Assembly: GCA_013397075.1 (NCBI GenBank)
Contig: VWZS01000833.1
Span: forward strand, 371,399-435,398
Reading direction: 5' to 3'
Source: Rhabdornis inornatus
Taxonomy: Eukaryota > Chordata > Aves > Passeriformes > Rhabdornithidae
Length of the DNA stretch: 64,000 bases
The notes under the pieces are model-generated. The model saw only the letters and a list, made by a program, of their open reading frames with translations, was not told the DNA's origin and did no database searches. Both the position numbers and the translations under genes were made by a program. Numbering within the stretch: the stretch's first letter is position 1; every line of letters begins with the position of its first letter. Positions 43,111-57,496 of this stretch are shown here, piece by piece.

Positions 43111-46100
43111 GTAAGTCATTCTTCCAGTTTTTGGGAGTGAAACTGAAAACGTTGAGTTAATTAGATCTGTTTCTGGGATGATCTTATCAGCCTCTGAAAT
43201 AGGAGCTTGCCAGAAATACAAAAATGTGGAAACTTGTGTTGCCAGCAGTTCAGAGCACCAAGCACTGTGTGGTTCAGTCAGGAGCCTCGATGGAGACTGG
43301 TTCTCCTGTGAAAGTGGTGTTTTTGTTTTGGCTTTGAATTACATAAATCACCCCAAAACCACCACTCTAACTGTTGGAATTAATGAGAGGAAAGGTTGAA
43401 GGAATTTATTGTAGCAGGTGTGGGCATTGATGTCAAGGTTGAAGAATTTTCCTTCCACTGTGTGTTGATGATGTAATTACACCACACACACAGGTGTAGT
43501 TTAGTCTTACTGATACCATCTTCAGAATTTCCTGATATTCAGGTGTCACTTTCTCTTGGGTAAGAAAACCACCACAGCTTCTTGCTGGTAATGGCAGGAT
43601 AAGTGTTTAGTAACTCTCAAGAACAACATGTTTTTCTGAGGCATCACTATGGCTTAAAGTGTATTTTGATGTGTGACTACTTGTGGTCTGAGACGAGTGG
43701 CTGTGTTTAAAGTGTGTAGCCAGCGAGAAAATTGTTTTCTTGACTTCCTTTGAATCTTCACTAGTTATTTTTTTGTCTCAAGATAACTGTCCCGTTTGAT
43801 TCATTAATCAGTGGCAATAAATAGATTCAGGAATGCTTCTGAACTAGGAGATTGGTGGTTTTTTCTAAGGGCTTATGGGAGTGTGTTAATAAACTCTCTC
43901 AAGCTGACTTCAGGAACTTAGTCTGTGCTGTGAGTTAGCCTGTGTTTCATTGCATACTGGAGTCCAAGTCAGCCAGGAGGAGGGTGTGGGAGATTATAGA
44001 CTTTTATGTTGCCAAATTTGGATGAAAAAAAACAATACAAAGAGTACTGAAAGTCTTAAAAGTCTTTATGGTCTGAAAAAGGAGGTTGAAGTTGCTCACA
44101 TAGTGGAGTTTAAATGTGGTTTTCATTGAACAGTAACTCTGCAAATGGCCTGAGATTTATTGTGTTTTATGGTTATCTGCTGCAGCAAGATAATTGCATG
44201 TAATTATTCTAATTAGCTGATGATAAAATCTAAACCACGTCACTTAGAAGAAAAATGCAATATAATTTAAGGTAGCGGTGATTTATGAAGAATCTCATTT
44301 TTGCAATGCATTTATTTTATCGTTGTTTTGAGTGAAGACTCAGCGTGGATTGCCTGGTCTCTGTTCTTATACAACTATTTTTCATTTTCCATGGCATCCC
44401 ATAAAAACAGCTCGACCACTTGTACTGTCTGAGGGATGTGGGTTTGGACAGGTACCTGGAGTGAACCAGACACGTTGGAGTGGCTGCAGAAACAGCTGCA
44501 GCTCTGATGCTCTTGGAAAGCTGGGAGAAAATTGAGTGTCTTTATGGAAAATAGTGCAGAACAGAAGAGATTGTATTCCTGGAAGCTGAATGAAACTTAG
44601 ATTATTTAATTCCTAATTGTTAAGGAATTAAATTGCAGTGGCTGCTCGCGGATGAGAGGAGGATGGCTCGAGGGGTTGACTCAGCACAGTGCTGAGACAG
44701 CACGTCAGCAGGCACATCAAATTATTTGTTCCAAATCTTGCCTTAAATGCAGTTTCCAATAAAGGAGGTGGTTTCAGTGGTGGGAAAAGGGCAGCTGAAT
44801 GGTGGTGGTTGAGGGAAGAGTTTCAATATTCCGATAATGCTGGTAAAAGTAAAGGGAAAAACGAAATGCAAGACTTCTTACTGTCCAAAATGAACAGGCT
44901 CAGGGGCTGCTTGTGCTGGCAGAGAGCAGAGTGTCCGTGAGGAGCAAGGGGAGTGTGTGGTTTCCCATATTGGCCATCTGGAGAGGTGAATGCAGGTGAA
45001 ATTCTCCTTTCTGCCCTGCTGGACAGGGAGGTTCCTCTGCATTGTAGGGCCTGAGACTGTGGAATGGGTGCATGTGGGCTTAACAGCAGGGATTGTCCCT
45101 GCAAGCCCTGCATGTGTTGTAGGTCAAGTTGTGGTGTCTTTGGGGATTTTTTCAGTATGATTTCAAGGGACTTGAAATCCATACACATTCAGTTTTGGTT
45201 AATCTTGGACACCTTGTCCACAGGCAGCCTCTCGTGTGATAGACCTGTGGTTTACCTATGGTTTGGGAGAAATCAAATGGACATTCAGGTGAGGCTGATG
45301 CTCTTTCCCTGTGAAGTAAAAGCAGCCCTGCTGCCCCAAATACATCCCTGTCTGGGGCCCTGCAAGCAGTAGGGTCTTCTGGTCTTGCATGAGTATTTCC
45401 CATATCCAGCAGATAGGATATATTTTCCTGCAAACTTCGTATCCTGAGCTACAGGGTTGTGCTTAGGCTGGATTCTGGTATCTCAGGTTCTTCCCTCTCC
45501 TATTAGAATTCAGCAGTGCTGTAGGGGTGTTGCAGACTTGCCTCCTAAGTGTGAAGAATAATTGATTTTCTTGTGTGCAAATGGGTAGTGACACAGTGCA
45601 GACAGTTGTAACAAGTATTTGGGTTGTGTTTAAATTTCAGCTTGAAGTTGTCTTTGATTTAGTCATGTCAGGTTTCATTTTTTAAAACAGACTTCATAGT
45701 CTAGGGCTCTCTTTTGCCTCATTTATTTAGAAGTGTCCCTATCAGCAATGTTCACAGCTAAGATGGAAAGCTACTCACTTACTGAGGAAATGGGTGTTGA
45801 ATGTTCTTTCAGAAGTTACTGAAAGGAAAGAAAGTTACCTAGAACTCTTTGTTCTTTGAGGCTTGTTCACTTTTCTGATCTAATCAGTTATTTTAAGACG
45901 CTGCTGGCTAAGGCTGAAAACTCTTGTTGGGTTCACTGGGGTAGTTTACAAATGCCTCTGTACTGCTGGGCTGACACTGGACATTGCATTCTGGAAATGC
46001 AAAAGCTGATTTAGGAGAATACTTCTTCAAAGCTCAGTCTTTCTCCTGAAATTGTGCAAGGTACTCTTTTGGTCTTGGTTGCAAACAGCACTGCATTTCA

Positions 46101-49100
46101 GCAGGTGTTTGGAAGGGGAATCTTGCAAATAACCATTGCATCACACTTTAAATTCTGTGATTGTTTGGGGCAGGATATTCGCAGATGAAAAATATGCTTC
46201 CAACTCCTCTATTATGTATAGGATTATTTAATTCCTGTTATATTACAAAGAAGCACATTGCAGTCACTGAAACTTTGCTTTGGAAACAACTCAGCTCATT
46301 CACACTCAGCAGTGGTGCTGCTTTCAGTGGGAAAAACATTCTTATCAGTACAGGCAGGTGTATTAAAGTGTCCCAAATATTTAAGTAGACTATTTAAATA
46401 CAAATCAATGACATCTCAAAAAAAGATGCAGATTTTATTTAAATTGAAACAGTAAGAAAATTCTTTGTGAATCTGTTGATTTCCCATATGCTGGTGGGGT
46501 GGTGTTGAGAGTGTTTGAATCTGACAACATTGGAGATTAAAATAAAAAGGGGTGTCTGGAGTAATCTTATTAATGGTAATCTAACATAATGGAAATAGTA
46601 AGAGATTGTTAATGTCTGCCATGAAGATTGTCTTTTTCATCCAAGAAAGAATGATCAAATAGGATTTGCAAAGGAATGCAAATGAAAAACTGAGGTGCTG
46701 GATTGAAACTGTGATTCAGCTCTCAGTTTCTCAGGGTGCTGTCAGTCAAGCACAAAGCTTGATGAGCACCATCTTTACATGCTAGTTTCTGTTTATTAAT
46801 TTGGACTGTCTGTTTAGCATCAGACACATTAGGTTTTGTCTTTCTCATCCTGTTTGGGTTGTTCAGGATGTCAGTCTGTCATTCCTTGTAGGAAACATTC
46901 ATATATATGTTTTCCTCATCAAGACACATTAACTTGGAGCAGCAGTTCTCCGAAGTAAACTGAAGGATGGGCTTTTATAAATAATAACTTTCTTCGTAAT
47001 TGAGCCAAAAATAATTTCCTCCATGAACTTGCCAAAATAACAGGTCTGCCTTTTATTTTATCCCTTTTTCTTGAATTTTATAGGTTTTCTAAAGAAACAT
47101 GGTGCTCTTTGTTAGTCTTCGTATCAAAGATGCTTATGAAATTCTGAAGTAGTCTTTATTTGCCTTAGGTTCCTGTTCCTTTAACCTTGCTGGATAAAAT
47201 TTTTACAGGATTATCCATCCTGGGTTTGTAGACTACAGGATCAGGTGGTGTTTGGAAAAGAGAGTGGATATCTTCACTGTTAAGCCAGCAAAATGTTGCT
47301 GGTTTTGCCTCTTCACATAATGGGAAACTGCCACTTGAAGGGTGTCTTTTGAAGAATTTATTGACGGCTTTATTAATGTGTTAGTTCAAGCATGGTAGTT
47401 ATGATTCAGGAATTTATTTCCAAGGAAATACTCCCACACATCTTCTGAGTGTTTGCACCCAAAAGCTGCAAGTGAAATTCTGTGTGCCAATTGACTATGA
47501 AATGAAGCTAATTATTTTAAAAACAGAGCAGCCCTTTCTAAAGGGGCTACAATTTGGGAACTCTTTCCTTTAACACATGTAGAGGAATTGCTGTGTTCTG
47601 TTAAGAAGAGCTTCAGGACTTGAGTAAGCCCAGATTAGTGACCTCCATGGGAAGGACAGGCAGGATTTTGCTGTATCCTTCTGACTTTGCAGAGCTCACA
47701 GTTCCTCTAACGTTTTCCCCATCAAAATCTTTAATTATGCACAAGTTTCCTCCCTCCTGGTGAGGAGAAGTTTCAGTCGCTCATTTTCCAATGGCACACG
47801 TGTGACTGCAGTGGCTGCTGCAGGGAGCTGAGCTCCCCAGGAATCCTGCAGACAGCTGGTGTCATCCACATTCCCCATCCCTTTTTCTGTCTTGGTTTCC
47901 AGAGAGCAAATTATGATTACAGGAGCTGTTGTGGAGCACAGATGCTGAACAGTTGGATCACATAGGGAGCTTACATTGCAAAAGGCTTCAGAGGCAGGCA
48001 AGGAAGAGCTTGTTCCAGATGATCTTTGCAAAGTTTCTGCAGGTGAGGTCTCTGGACCTGACTACAGGCAGGTGAATGTGTGGATTGCCTTATTACAGAG
48101 TGATTTTATTCTTGGAACAAAGTTGGTTTTTCTAAGCAAGCTACTGGGCGTCCTGTAACTCTGTCCCTTTGTCAGTGCAAATCTTCAGATCTTCCCTTGG
48201 TTCATAGTTTCAAGTCATTATTAAATAAGTAATTCCCCTGAAAATTCCCCTGTTTGCACTGTGGTATTTGACAAGCATGTTGGTCCAACTAGAGGAATCC
48301 AGATTTTGCAAAATGAGAAAAGGGAGGGAAGATGAGTGTGGAGTTGGTACTCAGGATTCAGGTGTTTAAGGAACTCATAAAGATTTTTGCTGTGTTCTTC
48401 AGTAAAAAAAATCAATGTATTGAAGGAGATGCTAAGAGAAGTTTTGGAAGTGGGCAGTGTTGAAGTAATCCTGCCAGAAAAGTCACTAGGACAGAATACA
48501 GTCAGTTACTCTTCCTTTAAATGGATTTTGCTTTGAAGAGAGGGAGTCTCCAGTCCACCTGAGTCCTGGATGCAATGGGAAAACTTCCGGTGTTTAATAG
48601 TTTGTTACAGCCATGACTGAAAACTGGGCTGGATAAAATTTCAGTTGTCAGATGAATGTCTGATGTCCTAAAAACCAACACAGGCTCAAATTTTAATAAT
48701 TTCCTAGTTTTGGTTTGTTACTTTGTCCTTTTTTATGCCTCATTTTGGAAAGATTACTTTTTAAGCAGGATAGATGTTTTGGATTAAAACAGCTTATTGG
48801 AAAGGTGTTGGAGTATTTTTGAGGGTAGGTAATAGTAAACTTCAAATTGCCTGCCACTTGGAAAATTAAGTTCATTACTGCATTTTTCCACCTTCTTTTA
48901 CAGCCATGATGTTGCAGTTATGGTGCAAGGTGTTAAAATCTTTGCTGCAATTGAGAGGGTTTTGCTGGGGAGATATTTTGATACCCTGGTGGGCAGTGAT
49001 GCAGCCAGGCATGGAGGGGTTACAGCTCTTATGCCACCCCCTGAATTCTTTCTTAGCCCAAAATCGGCTTAGCCTGCATTCCTTGGGCTTAGGAGCTGCC

Positions 49101-49545
49101 CAGGTTTCTGGACCCTCTCTGGAAATCTTGGTGTGCTTGAAGCACCAGTGCACTGTGTGGAGGTGGCTGAGTTGCCTCAAAGTGCAAAACCAAAGGAAAA
49201 AAAAAAATAAACCTGACCCTGAACACCACTGATTTCTGTGTCCATATTGAGAATTTCGCAGAGGGTGCTCAGTGAATAACTCAGGTTCTCCATATCACCA
49301 CAGCTACAGGCTAATGGAGTTATTAGGATACGATCTTTGCAGGAGTAACTTTGGAGTTTCTGTTATTGAAGGCTTAGGTCAGGTTATTTTCAAGTTTGGA
49401 AACTAAAATCATTGCTTTAAACCCAGACACACTCCCTGGCTACACCCTGCCTTTAAAATGGTTCCACCCTAAACCAGCTTTAGCTCAATGCTCAGTGTCT
49501 GTTTCCTTTCCCCACCCTGCATTCCATTTTCCCCAGGCTCCAAGC

Positions 49546-49584
49546 CCTCCTCCTCCTTCTTCTCCTCCTCCTCTTCCTCCTTCC
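49546..49584. repeat. CTC/CTT pyrimidine-rich simple repeat
   Basis: A run of CTC and TTC trinucleotides on the plus strand in the ZBTB46 intron; simple sequence that yields Pro- and Ser-rich chance frames. Confidence 0.9.
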
Positions 49585-52159
49585 CCGTGGTAGTTAATCT
49601 GCTTTAACTCCAGAGATCAGAGGCATTTCCCCTCTCCTGATTGCGCTCCTCACTATTTTATTTGTTCCTTGTGCTCTTCTTTACGGAGATCTCAACTTTG
49701 CATAAACTTTTTACCCCTTTTTGGTTCTTCACTTTGAAATTACGAGTGAGAAATCAAGAAACTTACAGTATTTTAACATAAATTCTATTCCTTTTTTGCA
49801 ATCAGCCCTGTTCAGGACTTGAATTTCCTTATTTGCAGTGCTGCTTTTGCATTAAAATGTAATAGGACATAATTTTTAACATGCAGTGCCTGGGAATGAA
49901 ACCCAAGCTTTCACTGGTCTCTGAATTATTTTTTATTCTCTCTCTTTTTTTTTTTTCTTCTAAGGCACTTGTTTCAGAAGGTAAATATTTGTTCTGAGGA
50001 TTTTCAGAGTTTATAATTCACCATTCTGTCATATCACAAGTGCTAATATTCGTATTTAATGTGGTACTTGAATGTTTCATTTCTGTCCCTTCATGTTTGT
50101 GTCTGCCTCTGTCCCGAGGAGCAGCAGGGAATAGTGTCACTCCTTTTATTGCCTGAATTAAGAGACTTGGAAAAAGAGGTTAAGCTTGCAGTACTTTTAA
50201 AGTTATAGTCTCGAGTTACTGTACAATTCTCTGTATATTTTGGAGAAACAAGAGTGGCTTAAGGTATTTCTACACTGCCCAGTCATTCCTGCAAGGATAC
50301 TGTATTATCCCATTTTAGAATAGTTTCTAAAACAATTAACTCACCCAGTTTAACCGTTTCTCTCATTTTTGGATTTGTTCTGTTTTTTTTAGGAGGATCA
50401 GCAGTTGGCCAGGTTTGCTCTGTAGCCCAAGGAACAGTTGAGGTCACTAACAGGAGGTGGGGGAGCAGCAGCAAGCAGCAGGGTTTGAGCCAGGAGCTCC
50501 TTTTGCTGACCACAGAAAAGTGTCTGCAGAACTTGATTCAATGGTAGAAAAACAAATATTACGGGAAAGAGCTGAAAATTGATTATTTTTTTCCAGGTAC
50601 CTGGAGGAGTGGAGGGAATTTTCCAGTTACTTGTACACTGATTACTATTTTGAGGAAGACAAAGATGGGGATACACTTGTGCTTTCAGAATATGCTGCAG
50701 GAATAGTAATATAAAACCAGGTCATAGTTGTGTGGAACAAGCCTGGTTTATTTTATTTATGTAGAGCTGGTGAGGAGAATGTTTCTCTTGGTAAAACACA
50801 GATAGTGAACATCCTATGGCTGTAGGCTGGAAAATTATATTGGAGCCTCAGATGGCATGGGCTCCTCCTGAGCCCTCCAGAAAGAGGAGCACCATTGGAA
50901 ATTGGAACTTTCATGCAGGATAGTGTTTTCAGAACTCAAATCCTGACAGTCCCAGCTCACCCTGCTTTGAGGCATGGTGGAGAAGCTGTAGTAGGGCTCA
51001 AACCTGAAATAACAGGGGTGGGAAGGCACAGCCTGAAGGAGACCAAGTTTTTGATTCTGTAAGGATTCACTTAAGATATCTTACAGCCTTCAACATAAAG
51101 AGAGTTTTTAATGATCATATGTGTTGTGGTTAAATATCTATGTTTGCTTGATTGTTTCCTGCTCTAGGAAATTGGAGCTGATTCTGAATGCTGTGCACAT
51201 TTATTGTATCCACATGTCTGCTGTTATGGTTGTAAAATAGTGCAAATCAAACCCAATATAGCTCATGGCATCACTTCCCCATGTAAATACTGCAGTGGGT
51301 GAGAACACTGGGGTTTGCTTAGCAAATAGTGAGTTGTGAAACACTTTTGGAAGATTTCTTTTAGAAAGGAGGGAACTGAAATACAAACTTCAAGGATATT
51401 TTTAGCAGCTGGTAAAAGATTGTCATTTTTCTGCCAGCCTGTGTGCTCTTTTTTTTTTTTTTTTTAAATTCCCAATCAAAAAAACACACTATGAAATGAA
51501 AGCTATTTTTTCTTTTTTCCCTGAGAGTTTAAAAATTAATTGCCTTTTGTACAGAAGGAGATCAAGCCAAACCTTCCTAAACTTACACAAGAAACATCAT
51601 CCCTGGAATTCTAGATAAAATCTACTGTCAGGCAGATGCTTGACCCAAATAGGTTGAACAACCTCAGAAAATTAAGTCTTTTATTTCACCTAAGTTTTTT
51701 GGGTCACATTTTGTCAGTGTACCTAAACAAAAGCTGAGTTTAAGTGTCTCCCACTTTCCTTTGGTACTTAACTTCACCCCCACGCTCTCCTGCAGTTGTT
51801 CCGGTGAAAATCTCTGTGTGACCATGTAGACAACCAGATAGGGGAACTGATCTGCATTTAAATATAACTTTTTTTTAATAAATCCATTTATTTTTAACGT
51901 ATTAGTTCCTGTCTCAAGTTCTGTCACAACTATACTTGTGGTCTTGGTGCCACAGAGGGAGTAGCAGGGGAGGGTGCATGTTTTTGGGTTGGGAGAAGTT
52001 GCTGATGCTGGGACCTCTTCCCTTTCTGTTTGCCATGATGTAAACAGAAAAAAAACCCTGTTTTCCATCACACTAAAAATTCTCCAGCTGTGTGCAGGAG
52101 ATCCAAAACATCTGCCCCAGGAAGTGTGATGCCTGCATCCATCCCAGGCTGCTTCCAGG

Positions 52160-52700
52160 CCCGATGCTGATGACTTTGTTCATTAACAACTTGTGTGGTG
52201 GGATGTTGTGAACCCTCAGTGAGTTGTTGGATGGCACCAGGCTGGGAGGGATGATTGGCTGGATGGCAGCAGTGCCAGGCACAGCAGGAATTCCACCAAG
52301 ACAAGGGGGAAGTCCTGCATGTGGCACAGGATAACCGGGTTGGCAGCCAAGGAGAGAGAAAGCAGCTTTGCAGAAAATGTCTGCTGGTGAGTAAGGAGCT
52401 GAAGAGGAGCCTGTGTGCCCTCACAGCCAGGGAAGGTTGGCTGCCTGCCTTAGGAAGAGCATTTGGAGCACAGGATCCAGTTTGGGGATCTCCAGGCCAA
52501 GAAAGACTTTGACAAGCTTGAGCAAGTGCAGCTGAGACCATGGAGAAGATGTGTGTGAGGAGAGGCTGAGACAACTTGGTTTAAAATCTTCAAGAAGAGA
52601 AGGGGGGGGAGGTGGGTTATCCAGGGCCAGACTCTTCTCAGATGTGGGTTGAGAAGGGATGAGAGGTAATGGACACAAGTTACAGGAAGGGAGATTCTCA
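52160..52700 (+). mobile_element. Decayed CR1 LINE fragment (end of ORF2 and 3' region)
   Basis: It contains TTCATTAACAACTTG and CCTCAGTGAGTTGTTGGATG, then GCACCAGGCTGGGAGGGATG. These correspond to the CR1 reverse-transcriptase segment that normally encodes FINDL...LSKFADDTKLGG. Further along are AGTCCTGCATGTGGC, CCAGTTTGGGGATCTCCAGG, GAGGAGAGGCTGAGACAACT and GGCCAGACTCTTCTCAGATG in CR1 order. Frames are broken throughout and there is no intact ORF2. It is older and longer than the other CR1 pieces here. Confidence 0.85.
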
Positions 52701-55700
52701 CAAAGTGGTCAGAATGTGGAGGAAGGACCTGGGGAAGTTCTCCTCTGTCTTCCCTGCTTATACCCACAACTGGGCTGTACAAGCCACTGGAATCCTAAAT
52801 AGCTCTGAAGCCACTTTCAGCCTAATTTATTCTACAATTCTTAGAGATGACTCCAGGTGACAGAGCAGTAATGCTGCCCCAGGTCAGGATGATTTCTCAC
52901 TGTCTGGTGGTGGCACCACCTCAGATTAAGTCCAGCTGCTCCTCTTTCCAGACTGTACTTTCCCAGGTTCTTGCCTTGCTGACAGCAGGACTCCTGTACT
53001 CCCTTCCCTTCAGTTCACTTTTCCATCCTATTTCTGCCAGGTTGGGTCCTGCAGGTGGGGTGAGCTACAGGAAAGGCTCAGGAGCTTCTTGTGGCCATTG
53101 AATTGCCACTGTCTTTGGAGGCTGTGGGACTTGCAGAGAGTTTCCTGCAGGTGCTGCGTGGTGAGACTTCCAGTTCAGAAAGGTGTGTTGGAGGAATGGC
53201 TCATGAAATACCCCTGCATTCCAATGGTGTTGGGAGGGCTCCTCAAAGACTCCTGAAATTTGCCAGGGTGATGGAGAAGCACAGAGGAGCTGTTTTAAAG
53301 CTCAGTAAAGGGTAAGTGAGGCACTGTTGCCCTCCTTTGAAGGACTCCTGTACCTGTGGCTGGCTCTGCTACACGACCCCAGAGATTCAGGACACCGAGG
53401 GAGAAGCATCCCTGCTTTGGGCTCCTGCCACACTGAGCGGGGCTTTGAAGAGAAGATGACAGATTGCTTGATCCCCTCTTACCTCGAGACTGCAATGAAA
53501 AGAGCAATATTGAGAAAGCAACCTGGCAAAACGTTGCCTTTAGTTCTTGGAGAAAAAGCTTATTTCTGCTTTGAGTTTTCCAGCAGCAGATGCAACCCTG
53601 TATGGCTTTTATTCACGCCTTTCTCTCTTCTCATGGGTTTAGTTCTCCAGTTACTGATTTCTAGATGTTCAACTGTCTACATGAGAGAGCAGGAATAAAA
53701 GATGAAAAGGGGAAAAAATAATTTAAAAAAAAAAGAACTATGAAAGAGAATAATAGCATTGGGAGTCTGGGAAACCCCACTGGGGGTTTACTGAGAAGGT
53801 TAAAACACAGTACAAACAAGAAATAAGTGGTGTGAGAGAAGCAGATGCTGAGGAGGTACTTTGGTAACAGCTGAATTTAAGCCATAATGAGAAAAAATGA
53901 CAAGCAGGGAGAAGAAATACAAGAGAAAAAAATTGGTTTGTGTATTATAGTAATTAATTAAGGTAGCAAATGGAGTCTTTAAAATGGAGCTTTCCCTTGC
54001 TGTTTCTGGGATGGCATGTGTGTTTTGTTCAGTTGTTGGACTAGGTTTAATGCTTTTTACTATCAGCTTCCTCCTAGATCTTTGAAAATAAATTATCACA
54101 TTAACATTTGGATACTTTATGTACATTGCATTGCTTTGATTTGTGCCACAGCCCTTTCCAAGGGGCTGTCAGATAGATGTCTGTAGTGCTTGATTTTTTG
54201 TGACTACTGTAACTTGCTTTTCCCATTCCTGGGTTTGTGGCAGGAGCTCCGTTTATAGGACTTCCAGAGCTCACACAGTAGCTACCCTGGGTGTGTTGGG
54301 AATATTGTACTGCTCCTGTTGTCCTGGTGTGAGGTTCATTCCTCTTCATGGATCTGTTAAAGCCTGTCTGGTTCTGTGTGGCTGGGAATGAAGTGTGTTT
54401 TGACTTCAGCTGGCATGGGTGACCTGTGTGGGAAGGTGCTTGCAGTCCTTGTATCCCAGTTATGTGATGCTTCATGTGTAGGTAAGAACTTTACTGTTGT
54501 TTTCAGAATTGCATGGAAGTACTCTTGCCAAAATTGTCAAAAAATAGGCTCAGTGTTTTATTTGACAATAAAAGCTAGCAATAAAACATTCATCCAAGTC
54601 AACAAATTTAAGAAAGCTTTTCTAAAGCTTCCATGTTTTGGAAAGTAGGCTGGTGTAATAGAATAACAGCAAAATAATGATTTGCTAAAGAGACTAATGA
54701 GCTCAGTTTCCCAAGCAGCATTAATCCCGTGTTTAGCTCGGGATTTCCTGCGTGTGGAGCCCTGCAGTCACAGGGGCTGTCCCAGCAGGGTGAAAAACGA
54801 GCTCTGGAGGGCTGGGATGGAGCTCTGGGGCCCGTGGCAGTGAAGAATTGCAGAATAGAAGCTCATTGACCAAAGCCTGGCTTACGCGGGGCTGAAGCAA
54901 ACAGTTTGGATTACTGGGAAGTGACGGATGCTTTCGATTCATATCATTCTTTGGCTAAATCTTGTTAAAATGAGCTGCATTCTAGAGAAAAGAGAAGTGG
55001 TTTTGGAGGCACTATGGAGAGGAACGTGGTGCATTTTTTGGGTTTTGGTGTGCTGAGAGTATTTTAGTACTTATGTGACTAAGTGGATATTTATTTTGCC
55101 ATAATGTGTGTTTGATTAGATTACATCAGCTATAAATACTGGAAGCTCTGAAGCATCTATTTCACTGTCTGTCTCTAATCTTGGCTTTTGAGGAACATTT
55201 AATGTCTTGTTGTGGTTACAATTAATCTGTGTGTGTTTTAGCAATTAGTGTTTATGTGCAGCGGGCAGCAGCCAATTCTGGCAACTGTCAATCAGCAGCT
55301 GTAACAGGCTCTGAGAAAGGAGTGCAGAAAGCACAAGGTGATTCCCTGCCTGACTGGTTATTTGGGAATGCAGTTTTGTGGGCAAACACCCTTTCTGGCC
55401 CGAGTTGTGTGCTGTGATTCCGCATGTGGGCAGTGGGACAGTGGTATTATTGTGGCTTTGATGTGATGAAGCTCTCTGTTACCTTACCAACTTAATGGGC
55501 TAAAGTTTAATTTCTTCCTTTACCAAACCTTTTGTAACAGCTGCTCGTTTTTACTGTCTTGTAATTTTCCTTTATGTAGGCATGCTGGCTTGTTTTTAAA
55601 AAACCTTCATTATCATCTAGAAAAGTGGATATCCTGTGAGCCGCTAACAGAGGGATGACAAAATATGTAAAAATTCAAAGCATTTGAATTCTTCTGCTTG

Positions 55701-57496
55701 GCTAAGATTTAATAAAACTGATAATATGAAATTATACAAGCAAAACACAGATGGAGGAGGGAAAATGATTTGTTTTAAACAGAGAGCATCTCTAGTAGTT
55801 CACATTTATGAACTTCTTACTGTGTTTGTAGTCCCCAGCCCATTCCCTACATCTCTGGGGTGTGGGGAGCACTCTGCCCATGATTGCTTTTTCCTTATTG
55901 TTTGCTCTGAGGCTGTTTGTTTTTTAAAGGAACAACTTAGCAGTAGGATGTACTGGCAGAACAGTGCAGCTCAGTAAAACCAATCTGAACATGTTCTGGA
56001 ATCTGATATGCCCTGAGCTGGGACTGGGAAATTCTCTGGCTGCTCCTGGTTCCACAGGCTGGGCACCTTGAGCGTGTCCCCACGTCTTTCTCTGGCAGCC
56101 ACCACCTGTAAAATGGAGATAAAAATAATGATCTTCCTTCAGCTGTTTTCCAGGTTACAGGAGGTGGGCACAGTACCAGTGTCCTCGTTAGCATTTTTTA
56201 ATAAGGCTCTGCAGATTAATGCCTTGCCCTGGTTTGAAGTTGTGGAAACCAGGTGCTGGTTTGTCCCACTCTGCCTCCTCCCTTCTCCCGAGCTTCTGTA
56301 CAGGGGTGAGTTTATTGCAGTGCTGTGTGTGGACAACACCTGAATTCCTTGCCCTGAAGAGTGCCAAGTGAATTTGTGAAAGCAGCAGGTATTAATTTTG
56401 TAAGCGTCCTACCACTGGTTTGAGCTCTAATAGTTCCCTCTTGCATCAAGTAGATTTAAATCTCTTTTAAACTAGGAGGCAATAAAATATTCAGGATCTG
56501 CAAAACAGCTTCTTTCTCCATCTGATAGGTCATTATCTGTACCTTTTCTTTGGATATGGATTTTTTTCCTCTGCATTGATAGGAGAAATGCCACAAAGGC
56601 ATAAGTTTGTTGGGAAGCTTCAGCTCCGTTTGCCAGGTGCTCAGCTGGGCTTTGAGTGTGTCAGCTGTGTTTGCTGCTGCAGATTGTGGAGTAGGTAATT
56701 GCAATTTGTTTCATGCACTTTTAAAATGGGCTAACAGCCCTTTTTGTGTGTAATTTTTTTGTTGTTTCATGTGAAGAATAGAGAGGAGTCTGAGAGTCGT
56801 TTTCCTTTACATAAAAATACATGAATTATTTAAGCTGATAAGAGAGTCAAAGTTCAGACAAAGGAGGCTCTTCAATTAGACCTTCCCAAAAATACAAAAA
56901 TAAACTGTGTTTTTGCAGGAAGGAGTTTGCCTTGTCATAGCTTTTTCGATTTTGTTTGGCTTCAATAATTGATGTATTTGTTACTAATATGTTATATTTA
57001 TATACAGTTTCTTTGTAGTTACATGTTGTAAAGTGGCTGGTCCGTATCTCTTTTTAAACTGTAGCACTGCTGTATAAAAACCCACCCTGTGATATATGCT
57101 GGGAACCACTGGTTACTGTGTATTTTTTAGGGAAGTGACCGAAAGGGATTTATAATCAGGACCCCACTTTTAGAGGCTGTTATTACTGGGTTTCTCAAAA
57201 CCAGCATTATGGGGAAGAAACAAAAGTGTGAAAATTTGGGCTACTGGAGTGTAGAATTAGGGAGAAAACAGAATTTAAACCTTTTAATGTAATTTCAGTA
57301 CTAGCAAACTATCCTGAAATCTTAGTTTAAGATAAATAAATAGTCCTGTCCAGGTTGTGGGTAAAACACACATCCCCTCCCTGTGCCCTGCCTTCACAGC
57401 ACAGTGTGGCACTGAACCCAAGCCCGGCTGGTGGGGCAGGAGGGAACAGGCTGGAAAAACAGAACCCCCAGCTGTGAGGCAGGAAAAGAGGGGGGG

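Noticed and set aside
43111..43160. Read-through tail SKSFFQFLGVKLKTLS after the first ZBTB46 coding exon
   Set aside because: It lies beyond a consensus GTAAGT donor, and the next coding exon at 58015 continues the family sequence in phase.
47903..48042. Exon-like segment (TTTCCAG acceptor, GTGAGG donor) inside the ZBTB46 intron
   Set aside because: In the ZBTB46 frame it meets a stop codon early, and no family similarity is seen. It is probably chance, though a poison exon was considered.
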